Part shown: positions 56,846-64,000 of the stretch, one piece after another
Numbering within the stretch: the first letter of the stretch is position 1
Layout of the letters: each line of letters begins with the position of its first letter
Source: an uncultured Oscillospiraceae bacterium
GTDB taxonomy: Bacteria > Bacillota > Clostridia > Oscillospirales > Oscillospiraceae
Length of the DNA: 64,000 nucleotides
Direction of reading: 5' to 3'
NCBI GenBank assembly: GCA_934589675.1
Contig: CAKTOF010000004.1
Span: 62,001-126,000 of the forward strand
Program-made: the position numbers and the translations under genes
Notes under the pieces: generated by a model
The model's database searches: none
What the model was told of the DNA's origin: nothing
The model's input: the letters and a program-made list of their open reading frames with translations, nothing else

Positions 56846-58828
56846 ATGAGTAAAAAACAGGAATACGGAAATGACAGCATTTCCGCGCTCAAGGGAGCCG
56901 ACCGCGTCCGAAAGCGGCCGGCTGTCATCTTTGGCTCGGACGGGCTTGAGGGCTGCGAGCACGCGGTGTTCGAGATCCTGTCCAATGCCATCGACGAGGC
57001 GCGCGAGGGTCACGGCGACCGCATCCTCGTCACCCGTTACCTTGACCACTCCGTCGAGGTCGAGGACTTCGGCCGCGGCTGCCCGGTCGACTGGAACGAG
57101 GCCGAGGGACGCTACAACTGGGAGCTTGTCTTCTGCGAGCTCTACGCCGGCGGCAAGTACCAGAACGCCGACGGCGGCGACTACACCTATTCACTCGGCT
57201 TAAACGGCCTCGGCGCGTGCGCGACGCAGTACTCTGCGCGCTACTTCGACGCCGTCATCCACCGCGACGGATTCAAATATTCGCTGCACTTTGAGCGCGG
57301 CGAGCTCGTCGGCGAGATGAAAAAGGAAAAGACCGACCGGAAAAAGACCGGCTCGTGCTTCCGCTGGCTGCCCGACCTTGACGTGTTCACGGACATCAAC
57401 GTGCCGCTGGAGTATTATGAGGATATTCTGAAGCGGCAGGCCGTCGTGAACGCGGGCGTGACGTTCGTGCTGAAAAACGAGGTCTCGCCCGGGAAGTTCG
57501 AGCAGCGGGAGTTTGCCTACGAGCACGGCATTCTCGACTATGTCACGGAGCTGACCGAGGGGCAGGCCATGACGATGCCGCAGTTCTGGCAGACGGAGCG
57601 CCGCGGGCGCGACCGCGCGGACAAGCCGGAGTACAAGGTGCGCATCTCGGCCGCGCTGTGCTTTTCCAACTCCGTCAGCCGGCTGGAGTTTTATCACAAC
57701 TCCTCATGGCTCGAGCACGGCGGCGCGCCGGAGAAGGCCGCGCGCAGCGCGTTCGTCTCCGCCATTGACGCGTACATCAAGTCCGTCGGAAAATATACGA
57801 AAAACGAGTCGAAGATCACGTTTCAGGACGTGGCGGACTGCCTTGTGCTCGTGACGAACTGCTTCTCGACGATCACGTCGTATGAGAACCAGACGAAAAA
57901 GGCCATCACGAACAAGTTCATCCAGGAGGCCATGACGGAGTTCTTCCGCGAGCGGCTTCAGGTCTACTTCATCGAGAACAAGGCCGAGGCCGACCGCATC
58001 GCCGATCAGGTGCTCATCAACAAGCGCTCGCGCGAGCAGGCCGACCGCACGCGCGTGGCGGTGAAAAAGAAGCTCGCCGGCTCCATCGACATTGCAAACC
58101 GCGTGCAGAAGTTTGTCGACTGCCGCTCGCGCGACCCGGAAAAGCGCGAGATCTACATCGTGGAGGGCGACTCCGCGCTCGGCTCGGTCAAGCAGGGGCG
58201 CGACGCGGAGTTTCAGGGCATCATGCCCGTGCGCGGCAAGATCTTAAACTGCCTGAAGTCCGACTATGACAAGATCTTCAAATCCGAGATCATCACAGAC
58301 CTCATCAAGGTCCTCGGCTGCGGCGTCGAGGTGACGGGGAAGAAGAGCAAGGAGCTATCCAGCTTCGACCTGGGGAATCTCCGCTGGAACAAGGTCATCA
58401 TCTGCACGGACGCCGACGTTGACGGGTTCCAGATCCGCACGCTGATCCTCACGATGCTCTACCGGCTCACGCCGACGCTCATTGAAAAGGGCTATGTGTA
58501 CATCGCCGAGTCGCCGCTTTTTGAGATCACATGCCGGGACAAGACGTGGTTTGCCTACTCCAATGCGGAGAAAGACCGCATCATCTCCGAGCTGGAGGGC
58601 AAAAAGTACGCCGTCTCGCGCAGCAAGGGTCTCGGCGAGAACGAGCCGGAGATGATGTGGATGACGACGATGAACCCGGCCACGCGCCGGCTCATCAAGG
58701 TCATGCCCGAGGACGCCGCGCGCACGAGCGAGTGGTTCGAGCTGCTGCTCGGCGACAATCTCGCCGGCCGCAAGGAGCACATCGCTGTCCACGGCTGTGA
58801 ATTTTTAGAGCTTGCCGATATTTCCTGA
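56846..58828 (+). CDS. Type II DNA topoisomerase B subunit, divergent GyrB/ParE paralogue
   Basis: A 660-residue ATPase subunit. ATG 56846 follows GAGGA. ATP-binding GHKL motifs are present but altered: 'EILSNAIDEAREG' keeps Glu, Asn and Asp; 'VEDFGRGCPVDW' has Phe where GyrB has Asn; 'LNGLGACATQY' replaces the GyrB 'LHGVGASVVN'. The TOPRIM domain has 'IVEGDSALGSVKQGRDAEFQ' and 'TDADVDGFQIRTLIL', the metal-binding Asp triad. 'SRSKGLGENEPEMMWMTTMN' matches the C-terminal part. The divergence and pairing with the A-like subunit below indicate a second topoisomerase, present in addition to standard gyrase in many clostridia. Confidence 0.9.
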   Translation: MSKKQEYGNDSISALKGADRVRKRPAVIFGSDGLEGCEHAVFEILSNAIDEAREGHGDRILVTRYLDHSVEVEDFGRGCPVDWNEAEGRYNWELVFCELYAGGKYQNADGGDYTYSLGLNGLGACATQYSARYFDAVIHRDGFKYSLHFERGELVGEMKKEKTDRKKTGSCFRWLPDLDVFTDINVPLEYYEDILKRQAVVNAGVTFVLKNEVSPGKFEQREFAYEHGILDYVTELTEGQAMTMPQFWQTERRGRDRADKPEYKVRISAALCFSNSVSRLEFYHNSSWLEHGGAPEKAARSAFVSAIDAYIKSVGKYTKNESKITFQDVADCLVLVTNCFSTITSYENQTKKAITNKFIQEAMTEFFRERLQVYFIENKAEADRIADQVLINKRSREQADRTRVAVKKKLAGSIDIANRVQKFVDCRSRDPEKREIYIVEGDSALGSVKQGRDAEFQGIMPVRGKILNCLKSDYDKIFKSEIITDLIKVLGCGVEVTGKKSKELSSFDLGNLRWNKVIICTDADVDGFQIRTLILTMLYRLTPTLIEKGYVYIAESPLFEITCRDKTWFAYSNAEKDRIISELEGKKYAVSRSKGLGENEPEMMWMTTMNPATRRLIKVMPEDAARTSEWFELLLGDNLAGRKEHIAVHGCEFLELADIS

Positions 58829-58843
58829 GGGAGGATGTCAACT

Positions 58844-59161
58844 ATGAAATTCAAAAAAGCAAAATATCTTGTTACGGTGCTCTACGGCATCGCCATCGCG
58901 CTTATCTTCGCCTCCGGCATGCTGCTGGAGGATCCGACGGCCAAGCGCTGGGCCATCATTGCAGCCATTGTACTTGCCATCGGCGGCTTTGTCGTGAACT
59001 TCAACTGGGGCAAGTGCCCGTACTGCGGCCGCGTCATCAAGGCGAATATGTTCGGCAACCTCTACACGCAGAAATGCCCGTACTGCGGCGAAAAGCCGTT
59101 CATCACCCCGGAGGAGAAGGCCCGCATGGAGGCCAAGAAAAAAGAGAAAGCTGAGAAATAA
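58844..59161 (+). CDS. Small membrane protein with two zinc-ribbon-like CPYCG motifs
   Basis: A 105-residue protein from ATG 58844 after GGGAGG. Two hydrophobic helices (about 7-28 and 35-53) are followed by two 'CPYCG' knuckles about 20 residues apart ('KCPYCGRVIKANMF' and 'KCPYCGEKPF'), forming a treble-clef or zinc ribbon, and a Lys-rich tail 'ARMEAKKKEKAEK'. Family not recognised. It sits between the two topoisomerase genes and its stop is 5 bases from the A-subunit start, which has a poor ribosome site, so the two are probably translationally coupled. Confidence 0.85.
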   Translation: MKFKKAKYLVTVLYGIAIALIFASGMLLEDPTAKRWAIIAAIVLAIGGFVVNFNWGKCPYCGRVIKANMFGNLYTQKCPYCGEKPFITPEEKARMEAKKKEKAEK

Positions 59162-59166
59162 GCCAC

Positions 59167-61416
59167 ATGGCCAGAAAGAAGAAGGAACCGGAAAACAAGC
59201 ATCATCTCGTCGACCCCAACGTCATCGGCCTGCATGCGGAGGTGCTCGAGCAGCCCATCAGCCAGACGCTGGAGATCAACTACATGCCCTACGCCATGAG
59301 CGTCATCGTCTCGCGCGCCATCCCGGAGATCGACGGCTTCAAGCCGTCGCACCGGAAGCTGCTCTATACGATGTACAAAATGGGCCTTCTGACCGGCGGG
59401 CGGACAAAGTCGGCCAATATCGTCGGCCAGACGATGCAGCTCAACCCGCACGGCGACTCGGCCATCTACGAGACGATGGTCCGCCTCGCGCGCGGCAATG
59501 AGGCGCTGCTGCACCCGTTCGTGGACTCGAAGGGCAACTTCGGCAAGGTCTACTCACGCGACATGGCCTATGCCGCATCCCGCTATACCGAGGCCAAGCT
59601 CGACGCCATCTGCGCCGAGCTCTTCCGCGATATTGATTCCGACACCGTCGACTTTGTCGACAACTACGACAACACGCGCAAGGAGCCGACGCTGCTGCCC
59701 ACGACGTTCCCGAACGTGCTCGTGTCGAACAACACGGGCATCGCCGTCGGCATGGCGTCGAACATCTGCGGGTTCAACCTCGCCGAGGTCTGCCGCACGG
59801 CCGTCGCGCTCATCCGCGACATGGACGCGGACGTTTTGCAGACGCTGCCCGCGCCGGACTTCCCGACGGGCGGTGAGGTCATCTTTGACGAGGCCGAGAT
59901 GCGCGCCATCTATGAGACGGGGCGCGGCAGCTTCCGCATCCGCGGCCGCTGGCGCTATGTCAAAGAGGGCAACCTCATCGAGATCTACGAGATCCCCTAC
60001 ACGACGACGACGGAGGCCATTTTAGACAAGGTCGCCGACCTCATCAAGGCCGGAAAGATCCGCGAGATCGCCGACATGCGCGACGAGACGGATTTGTCCG
60101 GCCTGAAGCTGACCATCGACTTAAAGCGCGGCGCCGACCCGGACAAGCTCATGGCAAAGCTCATGCGCATGACGAGCCTGCAGGACAGCTTCGGCTGCAA
60201 CTTCAACATCCTGATCGCCGGCCAGCCGCGCGTCATGGGCGTGCGCGAGATCTTAAGCGAATGGACGGCATGGCGCACGGAGTGCGTCCGCCGCCGCGTG
60301 TATTTCAACCTGAAAAAGAAGCAGGACAAGCTGCACCTTCTCAAGGGCCTTGCCCGCATCCTGCTCGACATCGACAAGGCCATCGCCATCATCCGCGAGA
60401 CGGAGTCGGACGCCGAGGTCGTGCCGAACCTTATGATCGGCTTCGGCATCGACCAGATCCAGGCGGAGTTCGTCGCGGAGATCAAGCTGCGCAACATCAA
60501 CAAGGAATACATCCTGCGCCGCACGGAGGAGACGGACGCGCTCGAGCGCGACATTGCCGACCTTCAGGCGACGCTCCGCGACAATGACCGCATCCGCGCC
60601 ATCATCGTCGGCGAGCTGGAGGACGTTGCGAAAAAGTACGGCGCGCCGCGCCGGACGGGCATCGTCTACGCCGGCGAGATCGAGACTGCCGCCGCCGACG
60701 AGGACGAGACGCCGGATTATCCCGTCACGCTCTTCCTCTCACGCGAGGGCTACTTCAAGAAGATCACGCCGCAGTCGCTGCGCATGTCGAGCGAGCAGAA
60801 GTATAAAGAGGGCGACGGCCCCGCCGGCTCGTGGGAGACGACGAACAAGGCTGAGCTTCTCGTGTTCACGGATCGCTGCCAGGTCTACAAGACCCGCTGC
60901 TCGGAATTTGACGACACGAAGGCGAGCGTGCTGGGCGACTATCTGCCCTCGAAGCTCGCCATGGACGACGGCGAGAGCGTGATGGCTGTCTGCCTGCCCG
61001 GCGATTATCACGGCCACGTGCTGTTCTTCTTTGAAAACGGCAAGGTCGCCAAGGTCGCGCTCACAGCGTATCAGACGGTCACGAACCGCAGAAAGCTCAC
61101 GGGCGCATACTCGGACAAAAGCCCGCTGCGCTCAGTGCTTTGCCTGCCTGAGGACGAGGAGGCCGTCATCTACGCAACGGACGGCCGCGCCGTCGTATTC
61201 TCCACGGCGCAGCTGCTGCCGAAGACGACGCGCAGCACGCAGGGCGTCGCCGTCATGACGCTGCGGAAAAAATCCGCCGTCGAGCGGGCGTGCCTGCTCG
61301 CGGAGAGCACGATCTCCAACCCCGCGCGCTACCGTGCGCGCTCCCTGCCTTCCTCCGGCGCCATCCTGCGCGGAGAGGAGCAGCAGGAGCAGCAGGTGAC
61401 GCTTGAACTTTCCTGA
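59167..61416 (+). CDS. Type II DNA topoisomerase A subunit, divergent ParC-like
   Basis: A 749-residue DNA cleavage/religation subunit. 'AMSVIVSRAIPEIDGFKPSH' and 'NPHGDSAIYETMVRLARGNE' match the GyrA/ParC winged-helix region; the catalytic Tyr is in 'AASRYTEAKLD'. The C-terminal part has beta-propeller-like blades ('VTLFLSREGYFKKITPQSL', 'HVLFFFENGKVAKVALTAY'). No GyrA box Q-R-R-G-G-K/R-G is present ('VTNRRKLTGAYSDKSP' is the closest), so negative supercoiling is not expected and decatenation or relaxation is more likely. It partners the B subunit at 56846. Confidence 0.9.
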   Translation: MARKKKEPENKHHLVDPNVIGLHAEVLEQPISQTLEINYMPYAMSVIVSRAIPEIDGFKPSHRKLLYTMYKMGLLTGGRTKSANIVGQTMQLNPHGDSAIYETMVRLARGNEALLHPFVDSKGNFGKVYSRDMAYAASRYTEAKLDAICAELFRDIDSDTVDFVDNYDNTRKEPTLLPTTFPNVLVSNNTGIAVGMASNICGFNLAEVCRTAVALIRDMDADVLQTLPAPDFPTGGEVIFDEAEMRAIYETGRGSFRIRGRWRYVKEGNLIEIYEIPYTTTTEAILDKVADLIKAGKIREIADMRDETDLSGLKLTIDLKRGADPDKLMAKLMRMTSLQDSFGCNFNILIAGQPRVMGVREILSEWTAWRTECVRRRVYFNLKKKQDKLHLLKGLARILLDIDKAIAIIRETESDAEVVPNLMIGFGIDQIQAEFVAEIKLRNINKEYILRRTEETDALERDIADLQATLRDNDRIRAIIVGELEDVAKKYGAPRRTGIVYAGEIETAAADEDETPDYPVTLFLSREGYFKKITPQSLRMSSEQKYKEGDGPAGSWETTNKAELLVFTDRCQVYKTRCSEFDDTKASVLGDYLPSKLAMDDGESVMAVCLPGDYHGHVLFFFENGKVAKVALTAYQTVTNRRKLTGAYSDKSPLRSVLCLPEDEEAVIYATDGRAVVFSTAQLLPKTTRSTQGVAVMTLRKKSAVERACLLAESTISNPARYRARSLPSSGAILRGEEQQEQQVTLELS

Positions 61417-61455
61417 ATCCTCGCGGCCCGGCCGCGGCGAAAGGAGCCGATTCGC

Positions 61456-62331
61456 ATGACGACCAACCGCAGCAAGGCGCGCGAGCTTTTTTTGGATGTG
61501 CTGCTCATTATGTTCGGAAGCGCGGTCTATGCCGTCGCGTTCGACCTGTTTCTGGCGCCCAATGAGATCAACGGCGGCGGCGTCTCCGGCGCAGCTATGG
61601 TGTTCTGCAAGCTGACAGGGCTCGGCACGGTCGGCGTCGTGAGCATCGTGATCAACGTCCCGCTGTTTCTGGCCGGCTGGCGGCGGCTGGGGCGGAAGTT
61701 CTTCCTGGGCTCGCTGCTCGGTATGCTGGTCAGCTCTGTGCTCATCGACGTTTTGGCGGCCGTTCCCGCGCCGAAGACGGAGCCGCTGCTCGGCGCGCTC
61801 TACGGCGGCGTGCTCTCGGGCCTTGGCATCGGCCTTGTGTTCACGCGCGGCGCTTCGACGGGCGGCGTGGACATCGCCGCGCGGCTATTAAAGCAGCGGC
61901 TTCGCAATATGTCCATGGGCCACCTCATGCTCGCGGTCGACGGCGTCGTTGTCGTGCTGACGGGCGTGGCGTTCCGCGATGTGAACGCCGTGCTCTACTG
62001 CGCTGTGACGCTCTACGTCAGCTCCATCGCGCTTGACGGCATGGTGTACGGCTTTGAGTATTCCAAGGTCGCGCTCATCATCTCCGACCACTATGAGGCC
62101 ATTGCAAAGAACATCGACGAGAAGCTCGGCCGCGGCGCGACGTACCTCAGGGGCGAGGGCAGCTATGAGCGCACGGAGAAAATGGTCGTTCTGTGCGCCG
62201 TCAAGCGGCAGCAGCTCGCCGAGCTCAAGGACGCGGTGACGGAGATCGACCCGGACGCGTTCGTGATCGTGCAGGAGGCGCATCAGGTGCTCGGCTCCGG
62301 GTTTGAGCGCTACTCGAAGGACGGCCTGTGA
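61456..62331 (+). CDS. YitT-family (DUF161/DUF2179) membrane protein
   Basis: A 291-residue protein starting at ATG 61456 after AAAGGAG. Five to six helices. 'DLFLAPNEINGGGVSGAAM', 'GLGIGLVFTRGASTGGVDIA' and 'GMVYGFEYSKVALIISDHYE' are YitT signatures; the last leads into the cytoplasmic DUF2179 domain (about 200-285), which has a ferredoxin-like fold. The function of the family is not established. It starts 39 bases after the topoisomerase A gene and its stop is 14 bases before the lipoprotein start, so it probably belongs to the same operon. Confidence 0.9.
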   Translation: MTTNRSKARELFLDVLLIMFGSAVYAVAFDLFLAPNEINGGGVSGAAMVFCKLTGLGTVGVVSIVINVPLFLAGWRRLGRKFFLGSLLGMLVSSVLIDVLAAVPAPKTEPLLGALYGGVLSGLGIGLVFTRGASTGGVDIAARLLKQRLRNMSMGHLMLAVDGVVVVLTGVAFRDVNAVLYCAVTLYVSSIALDGMVYGFEYSKVALIISDHYEAIAKNIDEKLGRGATYLRGEGSYERTEKMVVLCAVKRQQLAELKDAVTEIDPDAFVIVQEAHQVLGSGFERYSKDGL

Positions 62332-62345
62332 GGGGAGGGCGCGGC

Positions 62346-63584
62346 ATGAAAAAATGGATGTTCGTTCTGGCGGCCATGCTTGCAGCCGCGCTGATCTCCG
62401 GCTGCGACGGCGTGTTTGACGAGGACTACCTCGCCGTCTCGCCGCACGACGAGCAGTACGCGGTCGACGAAGGCTCCGACGCGCTGACGGCGGAGAATTA
62501 CCTCGGCCTGAAAAACGCGATTTTGAGCTTCGTGGAAAACCACACGGACTACGGCGTCATCCGCATCTATCACTACGACGGCGAGGTCGAAAGCGACCTT
62601 GCGGACGCGGCCTACGAGGTCGCCAAGGCCGACCCGCTCGGCGCGTATGCCGTCGATTATATGACGCACGACTGCACGCTCATCGTCTCGTATTACGAGA
62701 TCCACATCTATATCACCTTCGCCCGCACGCAGGAGGAGATCGACGCCGTGCAGCGCGTCGGCAGCGTCGTTGCCCTGCGCGAGGCGTTTGAGGGCGCGCT
62801 GCGCCGCGGCGACGAGTCCATTGCGCTGCGCATGACGAGCTACTCCGAGCAGGATCTGCCCGCGCTGGCGCGGAGCATCTATGAAAAAAGCCCGTATGAC
62901 TTTGTGGAGCTGCCGGAGGTCTCGGTCGAGCTGTTTCCGAGCACGGGCGTGCAGCGCATCATCCGCATCACATTCCATTATGACCGGACGGCGGACGAGC
63001 GCGAGACGGGCCTGTCTGCCATGCTCAGCGCACGGCAGACGCTGACGGCGGGCATTTCGAGCTTCGTGGGCGAGAGCCGCCGCTTCGAGGAGCTGACCGG
63101 GCGGCTGCTGACGGCGCTTGACGGCGCAGAGCTCGACGAGAGCGCCATCTTGTACGACACGCTCTGCTGCGGCCGCGTGAACGCGGAGAGCCTGTCGCTT
63201 GCGCTGCGCCTGCTGTGCGCCGATGCGGGGCTTGCGTGCCAGACGGTCGAGGGACGGCGGAACAATCTTGCCTACACATGGAACATCGTCACCCTCAGCG
63301 GCGTGAACTACCACGTCGACCTGCTGCGCGATCAGGCGTCCGGCCAGACGCGCGCCGCGCTCTATTCCGACGACGACTTCGCGGATGAATACAGCTGGGA
63401 CCGCGACGCTTACCCGGCCTGCGGCAGGACGGAAGCGCCGTATGCCGGATACGAAGAGCCGACAGGGGAGCCCGAGCCTCCGGCGGACGCCGCGCCCGAA
63501 GAGCCGCAACCGGCCGAGCCGGAACCGGAGCCGGACCCGTCTGCGGAAGCGCCGGACGAGCCGGAGCCGGAAAAAGAAAATTGA
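62346..63584 (+). CDS. Lipoprotein with degenerate transglutaminase-like domain
   Basis: A 412-residue protein. ATG 62346 follows AGGGGAGGG; the 62328 start lies inside the YitT gene. Lipobox 'ALISGC' gives the lipid-modified Cys. Residues about 40-230 are unrecognised. At about 280-345 'SLSLALRLLCADAGLACQTV', 'LAYTWNIVTLSGVNYHVDLL' resembles a transglutaminase/cysteine-protease core. The nucleophile position that precedes 'LCADAGL' is not Cys, and the catalytic His ('H-A-W-N') is replaced by Thr, so the domain is probably inactive and used for binding. The last about 40 residues are a Pro/Glu repeat tail. It is probably exposed outside the membrane. Confidence 0.75.
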   Translation: MKKWMFVLAAMLAAALISGCDGVFDEDYLAVSPHDEQYAVDEGSDALTAENYLGLKNAILSFVENHTDYGVIRIYHYDGEVESDLADAAYEVAKADPLGAYAVDYMTHDCTLIVSYYEIHIYITFARTQEEIDAVQRVGSVVALREAFEGALRRGDESIALRMTSYSEQDLPALARSIYEKSPYDFVELPEVSVELFPSTGVQRIIRITFHYDRTADERETGLSAMLSARQTLTAGISSFVGESRRFEELTGRLLTALDGAELDESAILYDTLCCGRVNAESLSLALRLLCADAGLACQTVEGRRNNLAYTWNIVTLSGVNYHVDLLRDQASGQTRAALYSDDDFADEYSWDRDAYPACGRTEAPYAGYEEPTGEPEPPADAAPEEPQPAEPEPEPDPSAEAPDEPEPEKEN

Positions 63585-63603
63585 GCTTTCACGAAATTAC
63601 CGC

Positions 63604-63632
63604 TTGACTTTTTACGCCCTGCCCGCTATAAT
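63604..63632 (+). promoter_or_regulatory. Strong promoter of tRNA-Gly
   Basis: TTGACT (63604-63609), 17-base spacer and perfect TATAAT (63627-63632), 14 bases before the tRNA. Confidence 0.88.
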
Positions 63633-63645
63633 CAGTCTTGCTGTT

Positions 63646-63721
63646 GCGGGTGTAGCTCATCTGGTAGAGCGCCACCTTGCCAAGGTGGAGGTAGCGAGTT
63701 CGAGCCTCGTCACCCGCTCCA
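63646..63721 (+). tRNA. tRNA-Gly (GCC anticodon)
   Basis: 76 bases with encoded CCA. Acceptor stem GCGGGTG (63646-63652) pairs with CACCCGC (63711-63717), followed by T and CCA. The anticodon stem CCACC / GGTGG flanks loop TTGCCAA with anticodon GCC at 63679-63681. The T-arm GTTCGAGC is regular. It has its own promoter and terminator. Confidence 0.98.
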
Positions 63722-63757
63722 TAAATAAAAGGCACGACGTTCGTCGTGCCTTTTATT
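63722..63757 (+). terminator. Terminator of tRNA-Gly
   Basis: Arms AAAGGCACGACG / CGTCGTGCCTTT around TTCG, extended by flanking A and T bases to a long stem ending in a T-rich run. Confidence 0.9.
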
Positions 63758-63806
63758 TTTGCCTCTGCACGAAAAAACAGATGTGGATTTGAAAAAATAA
63801 TTCCGG

Positions 63807-63834
63807 AAGTTGCACGAAATCGTGCAACTTTTTC
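63807..63834 (+). terminator. Second hairpin with T-run, before the right-edge gene
   Basis: AAGTTGCACGA / TCGTGCAACTT (11 bp, minimal loop) followed by TTTTCT. It insulates the last gene or ends an unseen transcript; nothing is coded between 63757 and 63807. Confidence 0.6.
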
Positions 63835-63893
63835 TATTTTGGCCGCTGAGTGTAGAAGGGCTTGCGCCTTAATCTGCATTAGGAGGCCGGATC

Positions 63894-64000
63894 ATGACCG
63901 AAGAAAACTATCGTTATCGAACAAGTCAGACACTGCTGCGCAATCAGTTTCTGGGAAAGGGAAAGTTACAGATCCCGATTATCCCAAAATTTCAGGAGCG
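63894..64000 (+). CDS. Start of a gene cut by the right window edge; unknown product
   Basis: The frame opens at ATG 63894, 7 bases after AGGAGG, and runs to the edge (35 codons visible). It reads 'MTEENYRYRTSQTLLRNQFL' and then 'KLQIPIIPKF'. The GC content is much lower than the window average. Too short to assign; a DUF4417-like beginning is possible. Its place just after a tRNA gene and its composition raise the possibility of acquired DNA. Confidence 0.6.
   Translation, partial: MTEENYRYRTSQTLLRNQFLGKGKLQIPIIPKFQE

Noticed and set aside
56482..56991. A 169-codon minus-strand frame in the bofA-topoisomerase intergenic region
   Set aside because: It runs across the strong promoter and start of the topoisomerase gene, lacks a ribosome site and shows no family motif.
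1..64000. CRISPR arrays, rRNA genes, phage structural genes, insertion sequences
   Set aside because: No regularly spaced repeats, rRNA signatures, transposase motifs or phage genes were seen anywhere in the window.

Overview
The window looks like chromosome from a high-GC, endospore-forming member of the Clostridia, most like the Oscillospiraceae. This rests on the gene content: spoIIGA-sigE, an uninterrupted sigK, a bofA-like gene, Gram-positive style lipoproteins, and a type IV pilus operon without outer-membrane secretin genes. No rRNA, CRISPR array, transposase or phage gene was recognised. Most of the window is GC-rich. Two stretches are visibly less so: about 19.3-23.6 kb and the last about 250 bases.

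Layout. (1) 0-12.7 kb: one long rightward operon. It starts with a very large surface protein cut by the left edge, then a PilX/GspK-like protein, three prepilins, a small membrane protein, the prepilin peptidase, PilC, PilM, PilN, PilO and the PilB ATPase, and ends at a strong terminator. No PilT is present. (2) 12.8-19.2 kb: a LysR regulator followed by a flavoprotein reductase of the fumarate-reductase family, a GPH-type symporter and a two-domain Old Yellow Enzyme. This looks like an uptake-and-reduction pathway for one unsaturated substrate. (3) 19.5-23.6 kb: a lipoprotein that appears to join a solute-binding domain to a 5'-nucleotidase C-terminal-like domain, next to a hybrid histidine kinase. 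The pair is bracketed by two nearly identical stem-loops and has its own base composition. (4) 23.6-36 kb: sigK, a DUF5662 protein, an AEC carrier, nth, glyA, rarA, a small unknown gene, a DUF951 gene, hisC, a radical SAM protein, spoIIGA-sigE and an ABC exporter. (5) 36-44.6 kb: mostly leftward. A HAD phosphatase, an ECF sigma/anti-sigma pair, a MATE exporter (rightward), a VTC/DUF4956/response-regulator/kinase operon and an AraC regulator. (6) 44.9-53.7 kb: a complete Dpp/Opp-type peptide ABC transporter followed by a second Old Yellow Enzyme and an M29 aminopeptidase, next to the divergent AraC gene. (7) 53.9-64 kb: a CopZ-like metal-binding protein, rplM-rpsI, a TtcA-like protein overlapping bofA on the other strand, a 516-base intergenic region, a divergent type II topoisomerase B/A pair, a YitT protein, a lipoprotein with a degenerate transglutaminase-like domain, tRNA-Gly(GCC), and the start of a gene that runs off the right edge.

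The most interesting points are the solute-binding/5'-nucleotidase-like fusion paired with a hybrid kinase, two unrelated transporter-plus-Old-Yellow-Enzyme clusters, and the VTC/DUF4956 operon. The last carries its own two-component system and has a pair of 7-bp direct repeats with an 11-bp period over its promoter. All assignments come from reading the sequence alone; no database search was run.
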